Below are positions 34,442-43,794 of a stretch of 64,000 bases of DNA, one piece after another. The translations under genes were made by a program, and so were the position numbers. How positions within the stretch are numbered: the first letter of the stretch is position 1; each line of letters opens with the position of its first letter. The notes under the pieces were generated by a model, which did not search any database, was not told the origin of the DNA, and saw only the letters and a program-made list of their open reading frames with translations. The stretch is from Streptomyces sp. NBC_00440 (GTDB lineage: Bacteria > Actinomycetota > Actinomycetes > Streptomycetales > Streptomycetaceae), in NCBI RefSeq assembly GCF_036014215.1, contig NZ_CP107921.1, forward strand, positions 3,025,001-3,089,000, read 5' to 3'.

Positions 34442-35605
34442 CTACGGCAGGTTGCGGGCCATCACGATCCGCTGGACCTGGTTCGTGCCCTCGTAGATCT
34501 GGGTGATCTTCGCGTCGCGCATCATGCGCTCCACCGGGTAGTCGCGCGTGTAGCCGTACCCGCCGAGGAGCTGGACCGCGTCCGTCGTGACCTCCATCGC
34601 GACGTCCGACGCGAAGCACTTGGCGGCCGCGCCGAAGAACGTCAGGTCGCCGTCGAGGCGTTCCGACTTCGCGGCGGCCGAGTAGGTGAGCTGGCGGGCC
34701 GCTTCGAGCTTCATCGCCATGTCCGCGAGCATGAACTGGATGCCCTGGAAGTCGCCGATCGGCTTGCCGAACTGCTTGCGCTCCTGGACGTAGCCCTTGG
34801 CGTAGTCGAGCGCGCCCTGCGCGATGCCGATGGCCTGGGCGGCGATCGTGATGCGGGTGTGGTCCAGGGTCTTCATCGCCGTGGCGAAGCCGGTGCCCTC
34901 CTCGCCGATCATGCGGTCGGCGGGGATGCGAACGTTGTCGAGGTAGACCTCACGGGTCGGGGAGCCCTTGATGCCGAGCTTCTTCTCGGGGGCGCCGAAG
35001 GAGACGCCCTCGTCGGACTTCTCGACGACGAAGGCGCTGATGCCCTTGGAGCGCTTGGTGGGGTCGGTGACGGCCATCACCGTGTAGTACTCGGAGACGC
35101 CCGCGTTGGTGATCCAGCGCTTCACGCCGTTGAGCACCCAGAAGTCCCCGTCGCGCACGGCTCTGGTCTTCATGCCCGCCGCGTCCGAACCGGCGTCGGG
35201 CTCGCTCAGGCAGTACGAGAACATGCCCTCGCCCTTGGCCAGGCGGCTCATGTACTTCTTCTTGAGGTCCTCGGAGCCCGAGAGGATCACCGGGAGCGAG
35301 CCCAGCTTGTTCACGGCCGGGATCAGGGAGGAGGACGCGCAGACGCGGGCCACCTCCTCGATGACGATGACCATGGCGAGCGCGTCGGCCCCGGCGCCGC
35401 CGTACTCCTCGGGTACGTGGACGGCGTGCAGGTCGGCGGCGGTCAGCGCGTCCAGCGCCTCCTGCGGGAAGCGGGCTTCCTCGTCCACCGCGGCGGCGAA
35501 GGGTGCGATCTTCGCCTCGGCCAGGGCGCGGACCGAGTCGCGGAGCATGTCGTGCTCCTCAGCCGGGCGGTACAGGTCGAAATCGGGCGAACCTGCCAAG
35601 GTCAC
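34442..35605 (-). CDS. Acyl-CoA dehydrogenase
   Basis: A 387-residue FAD-dependent enzyme that puts a trans double bond into acyl-CoA. Signatures are FSYCLSEPDAGSDAAGMKTR, WVLNGVKRWITNAGVSEYYT, the FAD/substrate stretch VQLLGGYGYTRDYPVERMMR, and the catalytic Glu in TQIYEGTNQVQRIVMARNLP. The position of the Glu is that of short/medium-chain enzymes rather than isovaleryl type. In mycobacteria the equivalent place beside purE/purK holds fadE25, so this is probably its orthologue. The GTG at 35605 has GGGGAG upstream. The exact acyl substrate is unknown. Confidence 0.93.
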   Translation of the reverse strand: MTLAGSPDFDLYRPAEEHDMLRDSVRALAEAKIAPFAAAVDEEARFPQEALDALTAADLHAVHVPEEYGGAGADALAMVIVIEEVARVCASSSLIPAVNKLGSLPVILSGSEDLKKKYMSRLAKGEGMFSYCLSEPDAGSDAAGMKTRAVRDGDFWVLNGVKRWITNAGVSEYYTVMAVTDPTKRSKGISAFVVEKSDEGVSFGAPEKKLGIKGSPTREVYLDNVRIPADRMIGEEGTGFATAMKTLDHTRITIAAQAIGIAQGALDYAKGYVQERKQFGKPIGDFQGIQFMLADMAMKLEAARQLTYSAAAKSERLDGDLTFFGAAAKCFASDVAMEVTTDAVQLLGGYGYTRDYPVERMMRDAKITQIYEGTNQVQRIVMARNLP

Positions 35606-35766
35606 TCACTCCCCAAAGATGCTAACTACCGTTAAGTAACCCGATTTTAGGGGCTGCCCGCCCCCAGGGATACGTGAGCTGCACGACAGGGGTAGGGGCC
35701 AGGCATCGAACGGCCCGACTATGCTCGGGCGCGCACCCGATCCCGTACGCCCCCTGGAGCTTCCTG

Positions 35767-37110
35767 ATGGCCCTGAAAATCACCGTGATCGGTACCGGCT
35801 ATCTCGGTGCCACTCACGCCGCGGCCATGGCTGAGCTGGGCTTCGAGGTGCTCGGTCTCGACATCGTCCCCGAGAAGATCGAGATGCTCTCGCAGGGGCG
35901 CGTCCCCATGTACGAGCCCGGTCTCGAAGAGCTTCTGCAGCGGCACGTCGCGGGCATCGAGGGGGCGACCGGACGGCTGCGCTTCACCACCTCGTGGGAG
36001 GAGGCGGGCGAGTTCGGCGATGTGCACTTCGTGTGCTGCAACACCCCGCAGAAGCACGGCGAGTACGCCTGCGACATGTCGTACGTCGACAACGCCTTCC
36101 GCTGGCTCGCACCGCATCTGAAGGCGAACGCGCTGGTCGTCGGCAAGTCGACCGTGCCGGTCGGCAGCGCGGCCAGGCTCGCCGGGATGCTCCGGGATCT
36201 CGCGCCCGCCGGTGAGGGTGTGGAGCTGGCGTGGAACCCGGAGTTTCTGCGGGAGGGCTTCGCCGTCAAGGACACCCTGCACCCCGACCGGATCGTCGTC
36301 GGTGTGGAGAGCGAGAGGGCCGAGAAGCTGCTGCGCGAGGTGTACGCGGGGCCGGTGGGCGAGGGGTCCCCGTTCGTGGTGACCGACTTCCCCACGGCCG
36401 AGCTGGTGAAGACCGCCGCGAACTCCTTCCTCGCCACGAAGATCTCCTTCATCAACGCGATGGCCGAGGTCTGCGAGGCCGCCGACGGTGACGTCGCGAA
36501 GCTCGCGGAAGCGCTCGGGCACGACGAGCGCATCGGCAAGAAGTTCCTGCGGGCCGGGATCGGCTTCGGCGGCGGGTGTCTGCCCAAGGACATCCGGGCC
36601 TTCATGGCCCGCGCGGGCGAACTGGGCGCCGACCAGGCGCTGACCTTCCTCCGCGAGGTCGACTCGATCAACATGCGGCGCCGCGGCCACATGGTGGAGC
36701 TGGCGCGGGAGGCCGTGGGCGGCGGCTCCTTCCTGGGCAAGCGGGTCGCAGTGCTCGGCGCGACCTTCAAGCCGGACTCGGACGACGTACGGGACTCCCC
36801 CGCGCTGAACGTCGCCGGCCAGATCCACCTCCAGGGCGGCCAGGTCACGGTCTACGACCCCAAGGGCATGGAGAACGCCCGCCGCCTCTTCCCGACGCTC
36901 GGCTACGCGGAGACCGCGCTGGACGCGGTACGGAGCGCGGACGTCGTCCTGCACCTCACGGAGTGGCGCGAGTTCCGCGAGCTGGACCCGGCGGCACTGG
37001 GCGCGGTGGCCTCCGAGCGGATACTGCTGGACGGCCGCAACGCACTGGACCCGGTGGCGTGGCGGGAGGCCGGCTGGGTGTACCGGGCGATGGGACGCCC
37101 GCGGGCCTAG
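35767..37110 (+). CDS. UDP-glucose 6-dehydrogenase
   Basis: An NAD-dependent enzyme of 447 residues oxidising UDP-glucose to UDP-glucuronate for exopolysaccharide or wall polymers. It shows the N-terminal Rossmann loop ITVIGTGYLGATHAAAMAEL, HFVCCNTPQKHGEYACDMSY, the central KTAANSFLATKISFINAMAE, the catalytic Cys in GIGFGGGCLPKDIRAFMARA and the C-terminal second Rossmann fold VAVLGATFKPDSDDVRDSPA. The ATG at 35767 is the family start. The neighbouring LCP and glycosyltransferase genes support a glycopolymer role. Other members of the UDP-sugar/GDP-mannose dehydrogenase family are possible. Confidence 0.94.
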   Translation: MALKITVIGTGYLGATHAAAMAELGFEVLGLDIVPEKIEMLSQGRVPMYEPGLEELLQRHVAGIEGATGRLRFTTSWEEAGEFGDVHFVCCNTPQKHGEYACDMSYVDNAFRWLAPHLKANALVVGKSTVPVGSAARLAGMLRDLAPAGEGVELAWNPEFLREGFAVKDTLHPDRIVVGVESERAEKLLREVYAGPVGEGSPFVVTDFPTAELVKTAANSFLATKISFINAMAEVCEAADGDVAKLAEALGHDERIGKKFLRAGIGFGGGCLPKDIRAFMARAGELGADQALTFLREVDSINMRRRGHMVELAREAVGGGSFLGKRVAVLGATFKPDSDDVRDSPALNVAGQIHLQGGQVTVYDPKGMENARRLFPTLGYAETALDAVRSADVVLHLTEWREFRELDPAALGAVASERILLDGRNALDPVAWREAGWVYRAMGRPRA

Positions 37111-37223
37111 GTTCTTCCGGAAGCCGAAACTCCCTCGTGGTCCGTCCGCCCATGGGGGAGCATGAGGTGGCCGTTACCGGTCGAAGGTGTGGGCCGGTAG
37201 TCAAACCGACCGGGGAGATCACC

Positions 37224-37586
37224 ATGGCTGTAGCCAAGCTCGGCGCCGTCGTTCTGGACTGTCCTGACCCAGCCGCGCTCGCCGCCTTCTACGCGGCGGT
37301 TATCGGCGGCACGGTCGAGAGCAACGACCCGGAGTGGGTCAGCCTCACCGGCCTTCCGGGCACACAGCTCGACTTCCAGCGGTCGCCCGGGTTCGTACCG
37401 CCGCAATGGCCTTCGGACGACGGGTCGCAGCAGTTCCATCTGGACCTGACCGTCGAGGATCTGGACGCGGCCGAGCAGCAGATCCTGGCGCTGGGCGCGA
37501 AGGCGCTCGACGCGGCGGACAGGTCGCGGACCTTCCGGGTGTACGCGGATCCCGCCGGGCACCCGTTCTGCCTCTGCGCCTGCTGA
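37224..37586 (+). CDS. VOC-superfamily (glyoxalase/bleomycin-resistance-like) protein
   Basis: A 120-residue protein with the beta-alpha-beta-beta-beta pattern of the vicinal oxygen chelate fold: KLGAVVLDCPDPAALAAFYA, PEWVSLTGLPGTQLDFQRSP, FHLDLTVEDLDAAEQQILAL and the closing RVYADPAGHPFCLCAC. Possible metal ligands are the His of FHLDLTV and the Glu/His near the ends. Such small stand-alone members serve many roles and none can be assigned. The ATG at 37224 has GGGGAGA upstream. It ends next to a 30-bp palindromic terminator shared with the dipeptidase gene. Confidence 0.88.
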   Translation: MAVAKLGAVVLDCPDPAALAAFYAAVIGGTVESNDPEWVSLTGLPGTQLDFQRSPGFVPPQWPSDDGSQQFHLDLTVEDLDAAEQQILALGAKALDAADRSRTFRVYADPAGHPFCLCAC

Positions 37587-37618
37587 GCCCGGGGTCGGCT
37601 GCTGCGTAAGGCTGTTGC

Positions 37619-37648
37619 GTACGGCTGGGTCGCGCGACCCAGCCGTAC
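37619..37648. terminator. 30-bp perfect palindrome, bidirectional terminator
   Basis: Fifteen-bp arms (GTACGGCTGGGTCGC and its complement) directly adjoin with no spacer between the convergent VOC and dipeptidase genes. Confidence 0.75.
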
Positions 37649-37663
37649 CGCGTCAGGCCCGGC

Positions 37664-38851
37664 TCAGCCGTCCAGCTCGGCCAGGGTCGCGTTGGACGGG
37701 CCGCGCTCGGCCTGGAGGCCGCGGGCCACGTCCTCCGCCGCGCGCAGCACCCGTACCGCGTTCTGCCAGGTCAGCTTCGCCAGGTCCGGCTTCGACCAGC
37801 CGCGGCCGATCAGCTCACCGATCAGGTTCGGGTAGCCCGCCACGTCCTCCAGGCCCGCCGGGGTGAAGGCCGTGCCGTCGTAGTCGCCGCCGATGCCGAT
37901 GTGGTCGACGCCCGCGACCTCACGCATGTGGTCCAGGTGGTCGGCGACCGTCGACGCGGTGGCCATCGGGCGGGGGTGCGCCTCCTCGAAGGCGCGCTGG
38001 ACCTTCAGCCCCGCGGGCGTCGTGTTCAGGTGGTGCAGCCCGTGGGTGCGCATGTTCTCGTCCGCGCGGGCGGTCCAGGCGACCGCTTCCGGGAGGATGA
38101 ACTTCGGGACGAACGTGGCCATCGCGATGCCGCCGTTCGCCGGGAGCAGCGCGAGGACGTCGTCCGGGATGTTGCGCGGGTGGTCGCAGACCGTACGGGA
38201 CGAGGAGTGCGAGAAGATCACCGGCGCCGTCGACGTCGCCAGCGCGTCGCGCATCGTGGACGCCGCCACATGAGAGAGGTCCACCAGCATCCCGGTGCGG
38301 TTCATCTCGCGGACGACCTCGTGGCCGAAGGCGGTCAGCCCGCGGGCCTTCACGACGTCGGTCGCGGAGTCCGCCCAGGCGATGTTGTCGTTGTGCGTGA
38401 GCGTCATGTAGCGCACGCCCAGCGTGTGCAGGGCGCGCAGGGTGCCCAGCGAGTTGTTGATGGAGTGGCCGCCCTCGGCGCCCATCAGGGATGCGATGCG
38501 GCCCTGGCTCCTGGCCTTCTCCATGTCGTCGGCGGTCAGCGCGCGGACCAGGTCGTTGGGGTAGCGGGTGAGCAGCTGGTCCACGACGTCGATCTGCTCC
38601 AGCGTCGCGCTGACCGCGTCCTCGCCCGCCATGTCGCTTCGGACGTAGACCGACCAGAACTGCGCGCCGACGCCGCCCTTGCGCAGCCGGTGCAGGTCGG
38701 TGTGGAGGTGGCCGGTCTGGTCGCGGGCGATGTCCAGCGCGTCGAGGTCGTACCGGACGTTCTCACGCAGCGCCCAGGGCAGGTCGTTGTGGCCGTCCAC
38801 GACCGGGTACTCGGCGAGCAGGTCCAGCGCCTCGGTGAGGTGATTGCTCAT
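37664..38851 (-). CDS. Membrane-dipeptidase-type peptidase M19
   Basis: A 395-residue zinc dipeptidase of the renal dipeptidase family, cytosolic here because no signal peptide is seen. Zinc and catalytic motifs are [88 protein letters not shown] and [17 protein letters not shown]. It would hydrolyse a range of dipeptides. The ATG at 38851 lies nine bases after the purE stop, so it is the third gene of the purK - purE - dipeptidase transcript. Confidence 0.93.
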   Translation of the reverse strand: MSNHLTEALDLLAEYPVVDGHNDLPWALRENVRYDLDALDIARDQTGHLHTDLHRLRKGGVGAQFWSVYVRSDMAGEDAVSATLEQIDVVDQLLTRYPNDLVRALTADDMEKARSQGRIASLMGAEGGHSINNSLGTLRALHTLGVRYMTLTHNDNIAWADSATDVVKARGLTAFGHEVVREMNRTGMLVDLSHVAASTMRDALATSTAPVIFSHSSSRTVCDHPRNIPDDVLALLPANGGIAMATFVPKFILPEAVAWTARADENMRTHGLHHLNTTPAGLKVQRAFEEAHPRPMATASTVADHLDHMREVAGVDHIGIGGDYDGTAFTPAGLEDVAGYPNLIGELIGRGWSKPDLAKLTWQNAVRVLRAAEDVARGLQAERGPSNATLAELDG

Positions 38852-38860
38852 GGGAACCGC

Positions 38861-39421
38861 CTACTTTCCGAATCCGAAGGTCTCCGCGCCCGCCGCCCTG
38901 GCGCGCAGCCGGGTGCCCTTCTCCGTCGCTTCGTCGTTCAGCTTCTGCTGGAACTCCCGCATCTTGTCCTGGAGTTGCGGGTCGGACGCGGCCAGGATGC
39001 GGACGGCGAGCAGCCCCGCGTTGCGCGCGCCGCCCACCGAGACCGTCGCCACCGGGACGCCGGCCGGCATCTGCACGATGGAGAGCAGCGAGTCCATTCC
39101 GTCCAGGTACTTCAGCGGCACCGGGACGCCGATGACCGGCAGCGGGCTGACCGAGGCCAGCATCCCCGGCAGATGGGCCGCTCCCCCGGCGCCCGCGATG
39201 ATCGCCCGGAGCCCCCGGCCGTCCGCCTGCTCGCCGTACGCGATCATCTCGCGCGGCATCCGGTGGGCGGAGACGACATCCACCTCGTACGCCACCCCGA
39301 ACTCGTCCAGGGCCTTGGCGGCGGCCTCCATGACGGGCCAGTCGGAGTCCGAGCCCATCACGATGCCAACGACGGGGGCCCCCGAAGCCGCAGCGGCCGG
39401 GGAAGCTGACGGAGAGGTCAT
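38861..39421 (-). CDS. purE: N5-carboxyaminoimidazole ribonucleotide mutase
   Basis: A class I PurE of 186 residues that moves the carboxyl of N5-CAIR to give CAIR in purine synthesis. Landmarks are [60 protein letters not shown] and [20 protein letters not shown]. The ATG at 39421 overlaps the purK stop (ATGA), so translation is coupled. An Ala/Ser-rich start of about 12 residues precedes the conserved part. Confidence 0.97.
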   Translation of the reverse strand: MTSPSASPAAAASGAPVVGIVMGSDSDWPVMEAAAKALDEFGVAYEVDVVSAHRMPREMIAYGEQADGRGLRAIIAGAGGAAHLPGMLASVSPLPVIGVPVPLKYLDGMDSLLSIVQMPAGVPVATVSVGGARNAGLLAVRILAASDPQLQDKMREFQQKLNDEATEKGTRLRARAAGAETFGFGK

Positions 39422-40569
39422 TCGGTGATCGTCCCTCGCAGGTATCCGGCGGCATGACGGGCGCGTTCCAGTGCGTCGTCGAGGTCGTCGCCGTAGGTGT
39501 TGACGTGGCCGACCTTGCGCCCCGGCTTCACGTCCTTGCCGTACATGTGGATCTTGAGCTGGGGGTCGCGGGCCATGCAGTGCAGATAGGCCTGGTACAT
39601 GTCCGGGAAGTCGCCGCCCAGGACGTTGCACATGACCGTCCAGCGGGCGCGCGGGCGCGGGTCGCCCAGCGGCAGGTCCAGGACCGCGCGCACGTGGTTG
39701 GCGAACTGCGAGGTGATCGCGCCGTCCTGGGTCCAGTGGCCGGAGTTGTGCGGGCGCATCGCGAGCTCGTTGACGAGGATGCCGGGCGTGCCGTCGGCTC
39801 CCCGGATCTCGAAGAGTTCGACGGCGAGGTGGCCGGTCACATCCAGCTCGGCGGCGATCCGCAGGGCGAGCTGCTGGGCCTCGCCCGCCAGCTCCTCGCT
39901 GATGCCGGGAGCGGGGGCGATCACGGTGTCGCAGACCCCGTCCACCTGCTGGGACTCGACCACCGGGTAGGCCACGGCCTGGCCGTGCGGGGAGCGTACG
40001 ACGTTCGCCGCCAGCTCCCGTACGAAGTCGACCTTCTCCTCGGCCAGCACCGGGACGCCCGCCTTGAAGGGGGCTTCGGCGTCCGCGAGGGAGCGTACGA
40101 ACCAGACACCCTTGCCGTCGTAGCCGCCCCGGACCGTCTTGAGGATGACCGGGAAGCCGCCCACCTCGTCCGCGAAGGCGACCGCGTCGGCCGGGTCGGA
40201 GACGATGCGGTGGCGGGGGCAGGGGGCCCCGATCGCGGTGAGCCGCTCGCGCATCACCCCCTTGTCCTGCGCGTGCACCAGCGCGTGCGGGCCCGGCCGG
40301 ACGGGGATGCCCTCCGCCTCCAGGGCGCGCAGATGCCCTGCGGGCACATGCTCGTGGTCGAAGGTGATCACGTCGCAGCCGCGTGCGAAGTCGCGCAGCG
40401 TGTCCAGGTCGCGGTAGTCGCCGATGACGACTTCGCTGACCACCTGGGCCGCCGAGTCCTGCGGGGTGTCACTGAGCAGCTTGAATTTCAGGCCGAGGGG
40501 GATACCCGCCTCGTGGGTCATCCGGGCGAGCTGTCCGCCACCGACCATGCCGACTACGGGGAACGTCAC
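39418..40569 (-). CDS. purK: 5-(carboxyamino)imidazole ribonucleotide synthase
   Basis: An ATP-grasp enzyme of 383 residues converting AIR, bicarbonate and ATP to N5-CAIR. Landmarks are [20 protein letters not shown] at the N-terminus, [20 protein letters not shown] in the ATP lid, [20 protein letters not shown], and [20 protein letters not shown] and [20 protein letters not shown] at the active site. The GTG at 40569 (VTFPVVGMV) is the family start. It begins the purK - purE - dipeptidase transcript and is divergent from the GtrA gene. Confidence 0.97.
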   Translation of the reverse strand: MTFPVVGMVGGGQLARMTHEAGIPLGLKFKLLSDTPQDSAAQVVSEVVIGDYRDLDTLRDFARGCDVITFDHEHVPAGHLRALEAEGIPVRPGPHALVHAQDKGVMRERLTAIGAPCPRHRIVSDPADAVAFADEVGGFPVILKTVRGGYDGKGVWFVRSLADAEAPFKAGVPVLAEEKVDFVRELAANVVRSPHGQAVAYPVVESQQVDGVCDTVIAPAPGISEELAGEAQQLALRIAAELDVTGHLAVELFEIRGADGTPGILVNELAMRPHNSGHWTQDGAITSQFANHVRAVLDLPLGDPRPRARWTVMCNVLGGDFPDMYQAYLHCMARDPQLKIHMYGKDVKPGRKVGHVNTYGDDLDDALERARHAAGYLRGTITE

Positions 40570-40718
40570 GTACCCCAGGGTATCCGCAGCCCCGTAGCCC
40601 GCATGCCAGCACGTCACAGCCTTGACCGGGCACCCGAACGGAGCACTGGCTAGCATGGGCGAGTTGACGGACTCGACCGACCGTTGACTCACTCGACCGA
40701 ACGGGGCTATCGACCACC

Positions 40719-41204
40719 ATGAGCGATTCCGGCGGGATGCGGACGCGGGTGCAGCGGCTCTGGCGCGAGGTCGCCAAGTTCGGCGCGGTGGGCGCCCTGG
40801 GCCTGCTGGTCAACATGGCGGCGTTCAACCTGCTCCGCCACACGACCTCCCTGCAGGTGGTGCGGGCCAGCGTGCTGGCGACCGTCATCGCGGTCGTCTT
40901 CAACTACGTCGGCCTGCGGTACTTCGCCTACCGGGACCGTGAGAAGAGCGGCCGGGCCCGGGAGATGGGGCTGTTCCTGCTGTTCAGCCTGGTCGGCGCG
41001 GTCATAGAGAACGGGGTCCTCTACGCGGCGACATACGGCGCCGACTGGAACTCCCCGCTGCAGAGCAACTTCTTCAAGTTCCTCGGTATCGCCGTCGCGA
41101 CGCTCTTCCGCTTCTGGTCCTACCGCACCTGGGTCTTCCGGACGCTGCCCGCCCGGGAACCGGCAGCCCCGTCTCCCGCCCTGGTCGAGGCCGGCCCGGA
41201 GTAG
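40719..41204 (+). CDS. GtrA-family small membrane protein
   Basis: A 161-residue protein with four TM helices: VAKFGAVGALGLLVNMAAFN, VVRASVLATVIAVVFNYVGL, FLLFSLVGAVIENGVLYAAT and FFKFLGIAVATLFRFWSYRT. GtrA proteins are thought to flip or help move polyprenyl-linked sugars across the membrane for glycopolymer modification. The N-terminal basic segment (MRTRVQRLWREV) and the signature FNYVGLRYFAYR match. As I recall, the same neighbour of purK is seen in mycobacteria. It is convergent with the histidine kinase gene, with only nine bases between stops. Confidence 0.9.
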   Translation: MSDSGGMRTRVQRLWREVAKFGAVGALGLLVNMAAFNLLRHTTSLQVVRASVLATVIAVVFNYVGLRYFAYRDREKSGRAREMGLFLLFSLVGAVIENGVLYAATYGADWNSPLQSNFFKFLGIAVATLFRFWSYRTWVFRTLPAREPAAPSPALVEAGPE

Positions 41205-41213
41205 GCCTCCCCG

Positions 41214-42497
41214 TCACCGGATCGTCGGCTGCGGGTCCGGGGCGCTGTTCTGCTGCGGCGGGTTCTTCGACACCCGGCTCAGGAAGAGCGCGAAGACCGG
41301 CGGGTGCTGCTGGAGCATTTCGAGCCGTCCGCCGTCCGCCTCCGCCAGGTCGCGGGCCACGGCGAGGCCGATGCCGGTGGAGTTGCGGCCGCTGATGGTC
41401 CGCTCGAAGATCCGCGCCCCCAGGTCGGGCGGCACACCGGGCCCGTCGTCCGTCACCTCGACGACCGTCTGGGTGCCGGTGACCCGCGTACGGACCGCGA
41501 CGGTGCCGCCACCGTGCATCAGCGAGTTCTCGATCAGGGCGGCCATCACCTGGGCCACCGCGCCGGGCGTGCCGATGGCCCGCAGCCCGCGCTTCCCCGA
41601 CCGTACGATCGCGCGCCCCGCGCTGCGGTACGCCGGGCGCCACTCCTGGAGCTGCTGGGTGACGACCTCGTCCAGATCGAAGGTGACGGCGGAGCCGGTG
41701 CGCGGGTCGCGGGAGTTGGTCAGCAGCCGCTCCACGACGTCCGTCAGCCGCTCGACCTGGGTCAGCGCGATGGTCGCCTCCTCCTTCACCGTGTCCAGGT
41801 CCTCGGTGAGGGTGATCTCCTCCAGCCGCATGGAGAGCGCCGTCAGCGGCGTACGGAGCTGGTGCGAGGCGTCGGCGGCCAGCCGGCGCTCGGCGGTCAG
41901 CATCCGGGTGATCCGCTCGGCCGACGAGTCCAGCACATCGGCGACCCGGTCCAGCTCGGGAACCGCGTACCGCTTGTGCCGGGGGCGCGGGTCGCCGGAG
42001 CCGAGGCGTTCGGCGGTCTCGGCGAGGTCGGTGAGCGGCGAGGTGAGCTTGTTGGCCTGGCGTACGGCGAGGAGCACCGCCGAGATGATCGCCAGGAGGG
42101 CCACCGCGCCGATGATGAGCAGGGTGCGGCCGACCTCGCGGGTCACGGTGGAGCCCGCTTCCTCGACCGTGACCTCCTCGCCGTGGGCGCCGGTCGCCCT
42201 GGACCGGATGACGTTGCCCTGCGGTTCGGTGCCGAGCCTGACGGTGTCCCGGCCGGGGATCTTGATCACTGCGTAGCGGTGGGCCTCGACCTGATCGTGC
42301 AGGACCGACCCGGTGACCCGTTCCTTGCCGACGATCCGGCTCTCGACGATGCTCGCGAGGCGCAGGGCCTCGGAGTCCACGCTCTCCTGGGCACTGCTGC
42401 TGATGGTGCGCGTCTCGACGATGACGAGCGAGACGCCGAAGACGGCGATCACGACGAGTACGACGGCGAGCGTGGAGTTGATGAGTCGGCGGCGCAT
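41214..42497 (-). CDS. Sensor histidine kinase
   Basis: A 427-residue membrane kinase. TM1 is at residues 8-28, a sensor segment of about 125 residues faces outside, TM2 is near 155-175 (TLLIIGAVALLAIISAVLLA), followed by HAMP (LTDLAETAERLGSGDPRPRH), HisKA with the phospho-His in AADASHQLRTPLTALSMRLE, and HATPase with N- and G-boxes (ALIENSLMHGGGTVAVRTRV, EVTDDGPGVPPDLGARIFER, STGIGLAVARDLAEADGGRL). It is transcribed after the response regulator with a 156-base gap that holds a 16-bp tandem repeat. The stimulus is unknown. Confidence 0.92.
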   Translation of the reverse strand: MRRRLINSTLAVVLVVIAVFGVSLVIVETRTISSSAQESVDSEALRLASIVESRIVGKERVTGSVLHDQVEAHRYAVIKIPGRDTVRLGTEPQGNVIRSRATGAHGEEVTVEEAGSTVTREVGRTLLIIGAVALLAIISAVLLAVRQANKLTSPLTDLAETAERLGSGDPRPRHKRYAVPELDRVADVLDSSAERITRMLTAERRLAADASHQLRTPLTALSMRLEEITLTEDLDTVKEEATIALTQVERLTDVVERLLTNSRDPRTGSAVTFDLDEVVTQQLQEWRPAYRSAGRAIVRSGKRGLRAIGTPGAVAQVMAALIENSLMHGGGTVAVRTRVTGTQTVVEVTDDGPGVPPDLGARIFERTISGRNSTGIGLAVARDLAEADGGRLEMLQQHPPVFALFLSRVSKNPPQQNSAPDPQPTIR

Positions 42498-42604
42498 GCG
42501 CCAAGTGTCGCAGTCGGCGCCCGCGGGGCCGGGGCGGTGCGCCCGCGGGGCCGGGTGGCTGCGGTGCCGGGGCGGGCCGCACCGGCGACGGCCCGGCCCG
42601 CGGC

Positions 42605-42668
42605 CTCAGCTCTTCTCGGGCTCAGCTCGCCTTGGACTCAGCTCGTCCTGGACTCAGCTCTTCTCGAA
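42605..42668. repeat. 16-bp tandem repeat, four units, across the response-regulator stop
   Basis: CTCAGCTC starts four units at 42605, 42621, 42637 and 42653, exactly 16 bases apart, with similar second halves (TTCTCGGG, GCCTTGGA, GTCCTGGA, TTCTCGAA). On the minus strand each unit carries TGA; the copy at 42653 is the gene's stop. Confidence 0.9.
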
Positions 42669-43331
42669 GCGGAAGCCGACGCCCCGCACGGTGGCGATAT
42701 AGCGCGGGTTCGCCGCGTCGTCGCCGAGCTTCTTGCGCAACCAGGAGATGTGCATGTCGAGCGTCTTGGTGGACGACCACCAGGTGGTGTCCCAGACCTC
42801 GCGCATCAGCTGGTCCCGGGTGACGACCCGGCCGGCGTCCCTGACCAGGACCCGCAGCAGGTCGAACTCCTTTGCCGTGAGCTGGAGTTCCTCGTCGCCC
42901 ATCCACGCGCGGTGCGACTCGACGTCGATCCGTACGCCGTGGGTGGCGGGCTGCGGGGCGGTCTCGGCGGCGCCGCGCCGCAGCAGGGCCCGTACCCGCG
43001 CCAGCAGTTCGGCGAGCCGGAACGGCTTGGTCACGTAGTCGTCGGCGCCGGCGTCCAGGCCGACCACCGTGTCGACCTCGTCGGCGCGGGCGGTGAGCAC
43101 CAGGACGGGCACGGTGTGCCCGTCGGCGCGCAGCCGTCTGGCCACCTCCAGGCCGTCCATGCCGGGCAGGCCCAGATCCAGGACGACCAGGTCGATCCCT
43201 CCTTGAAGGCCGGCGTCGAGCGCGGTCGGTCCGTCTTCCCGCACCTCGACCTCGTAACCCTCCCGACGCAGTGCGCGGGCCAGCGGCTCCGAGATGGATG
43301 CGTCGTCCTCGGCGAGCAGTACACGGGTCAT
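42654..43331 (-). CDS. OmpR/PhoB-family response regulator
   Basis: A 225-residue regulator. The receiver domain covers residues 1-115 with acidic pocket LLAEDDASISEPL, phospho-Asp in LVVLDLGLPGMDGLEVARRL, the Thr of VLVLTARADEVD and the Lys in DDYVTKPFRLAELLARV. The winged-helix DNA-binding domain is at 125-222 (LTAKEFDLLRVLVRDAGRVV, TWWSSTKTLDMHISWLRKKL, YIATVRGVGFRFEKS). It works with the adjacent kinase, which it precedes in the transcript. The ATG at 43331 is used; a 24-residue extension from 43403 is possible but not family-like. Confidence 0.93.
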   Translation of the reverse strand: MTRVLLAEDDASISEPLARALRREGYEVEVREDGPTALDAGLQGGIDLVVLDLGLPGMDGLEVARRLRADGHTVPVLVLTARADEVDTVVGLDAGADDYVTKPFRLAELLARVRALLRRGAAETAPQPATHGVRIDVESHRAWMGDEELQLTAKEFDLLRVLVRDAGRVVTRDQLMREVWDTTWWSSTKTLDMHISWLRKKLGDDAANPRYIATVRGVGFRFEKS

Positions 43332-43794
43332 GAAGGTGATGGTAGACCGCGACAGGTCGTGCTCGTGAGGTGATCGCGAAGGGCTGCGGCTCTGGGTGGC
43401 CATAGGTGTTGTTACCTTCGATACAGCGGCCGGTTCCTGTCTTCACCTGTGATCCATGTCTCAACCCCTTTCAAATGCCGCAGCTGCCTCTTTATGGTGG
43501 CGAGACGCCTGTTGCAGTACTTCGGGTTCTTTGGCCTGCCATGACGCGCTAAAGACCTCTTATTCTGTGCGCGGTTGGCACTCCGGCCGCGTGGACAGTG
43601 AATGACCTAGCGGCCGGGCCCTGTGTGCGAGGAAGCGCGCGGGGCGTGGATCCCTGTGTGGTCTCCCCCTTCGGTACGGAATACATCCGGCTGGCACCTC
43701 AGGCGTGGGGCGGGGACGGACCATGCCGGTGCCGGCCACCCCCCACCGGGCGCGTCACCGTTCTGCGATGCGTCCCGAAAAGCAAGGAACGACC
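43332..43794. other. Divergent intergenic region between response regulator and POT transporter (463 bp)
   Basis: This holds promoters for the two-component genes (leftward) and the transporter (rightward). It is more AT-rich than average around 43440-43580 (CTTTTTATG- and TTATTC-like stretches), consistent with promoters, but I could not settle on -10/-35 pairs. A plus-strand open frame at 43598-43810 lacks family character and a ribosome site. Confidence 0.4.
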
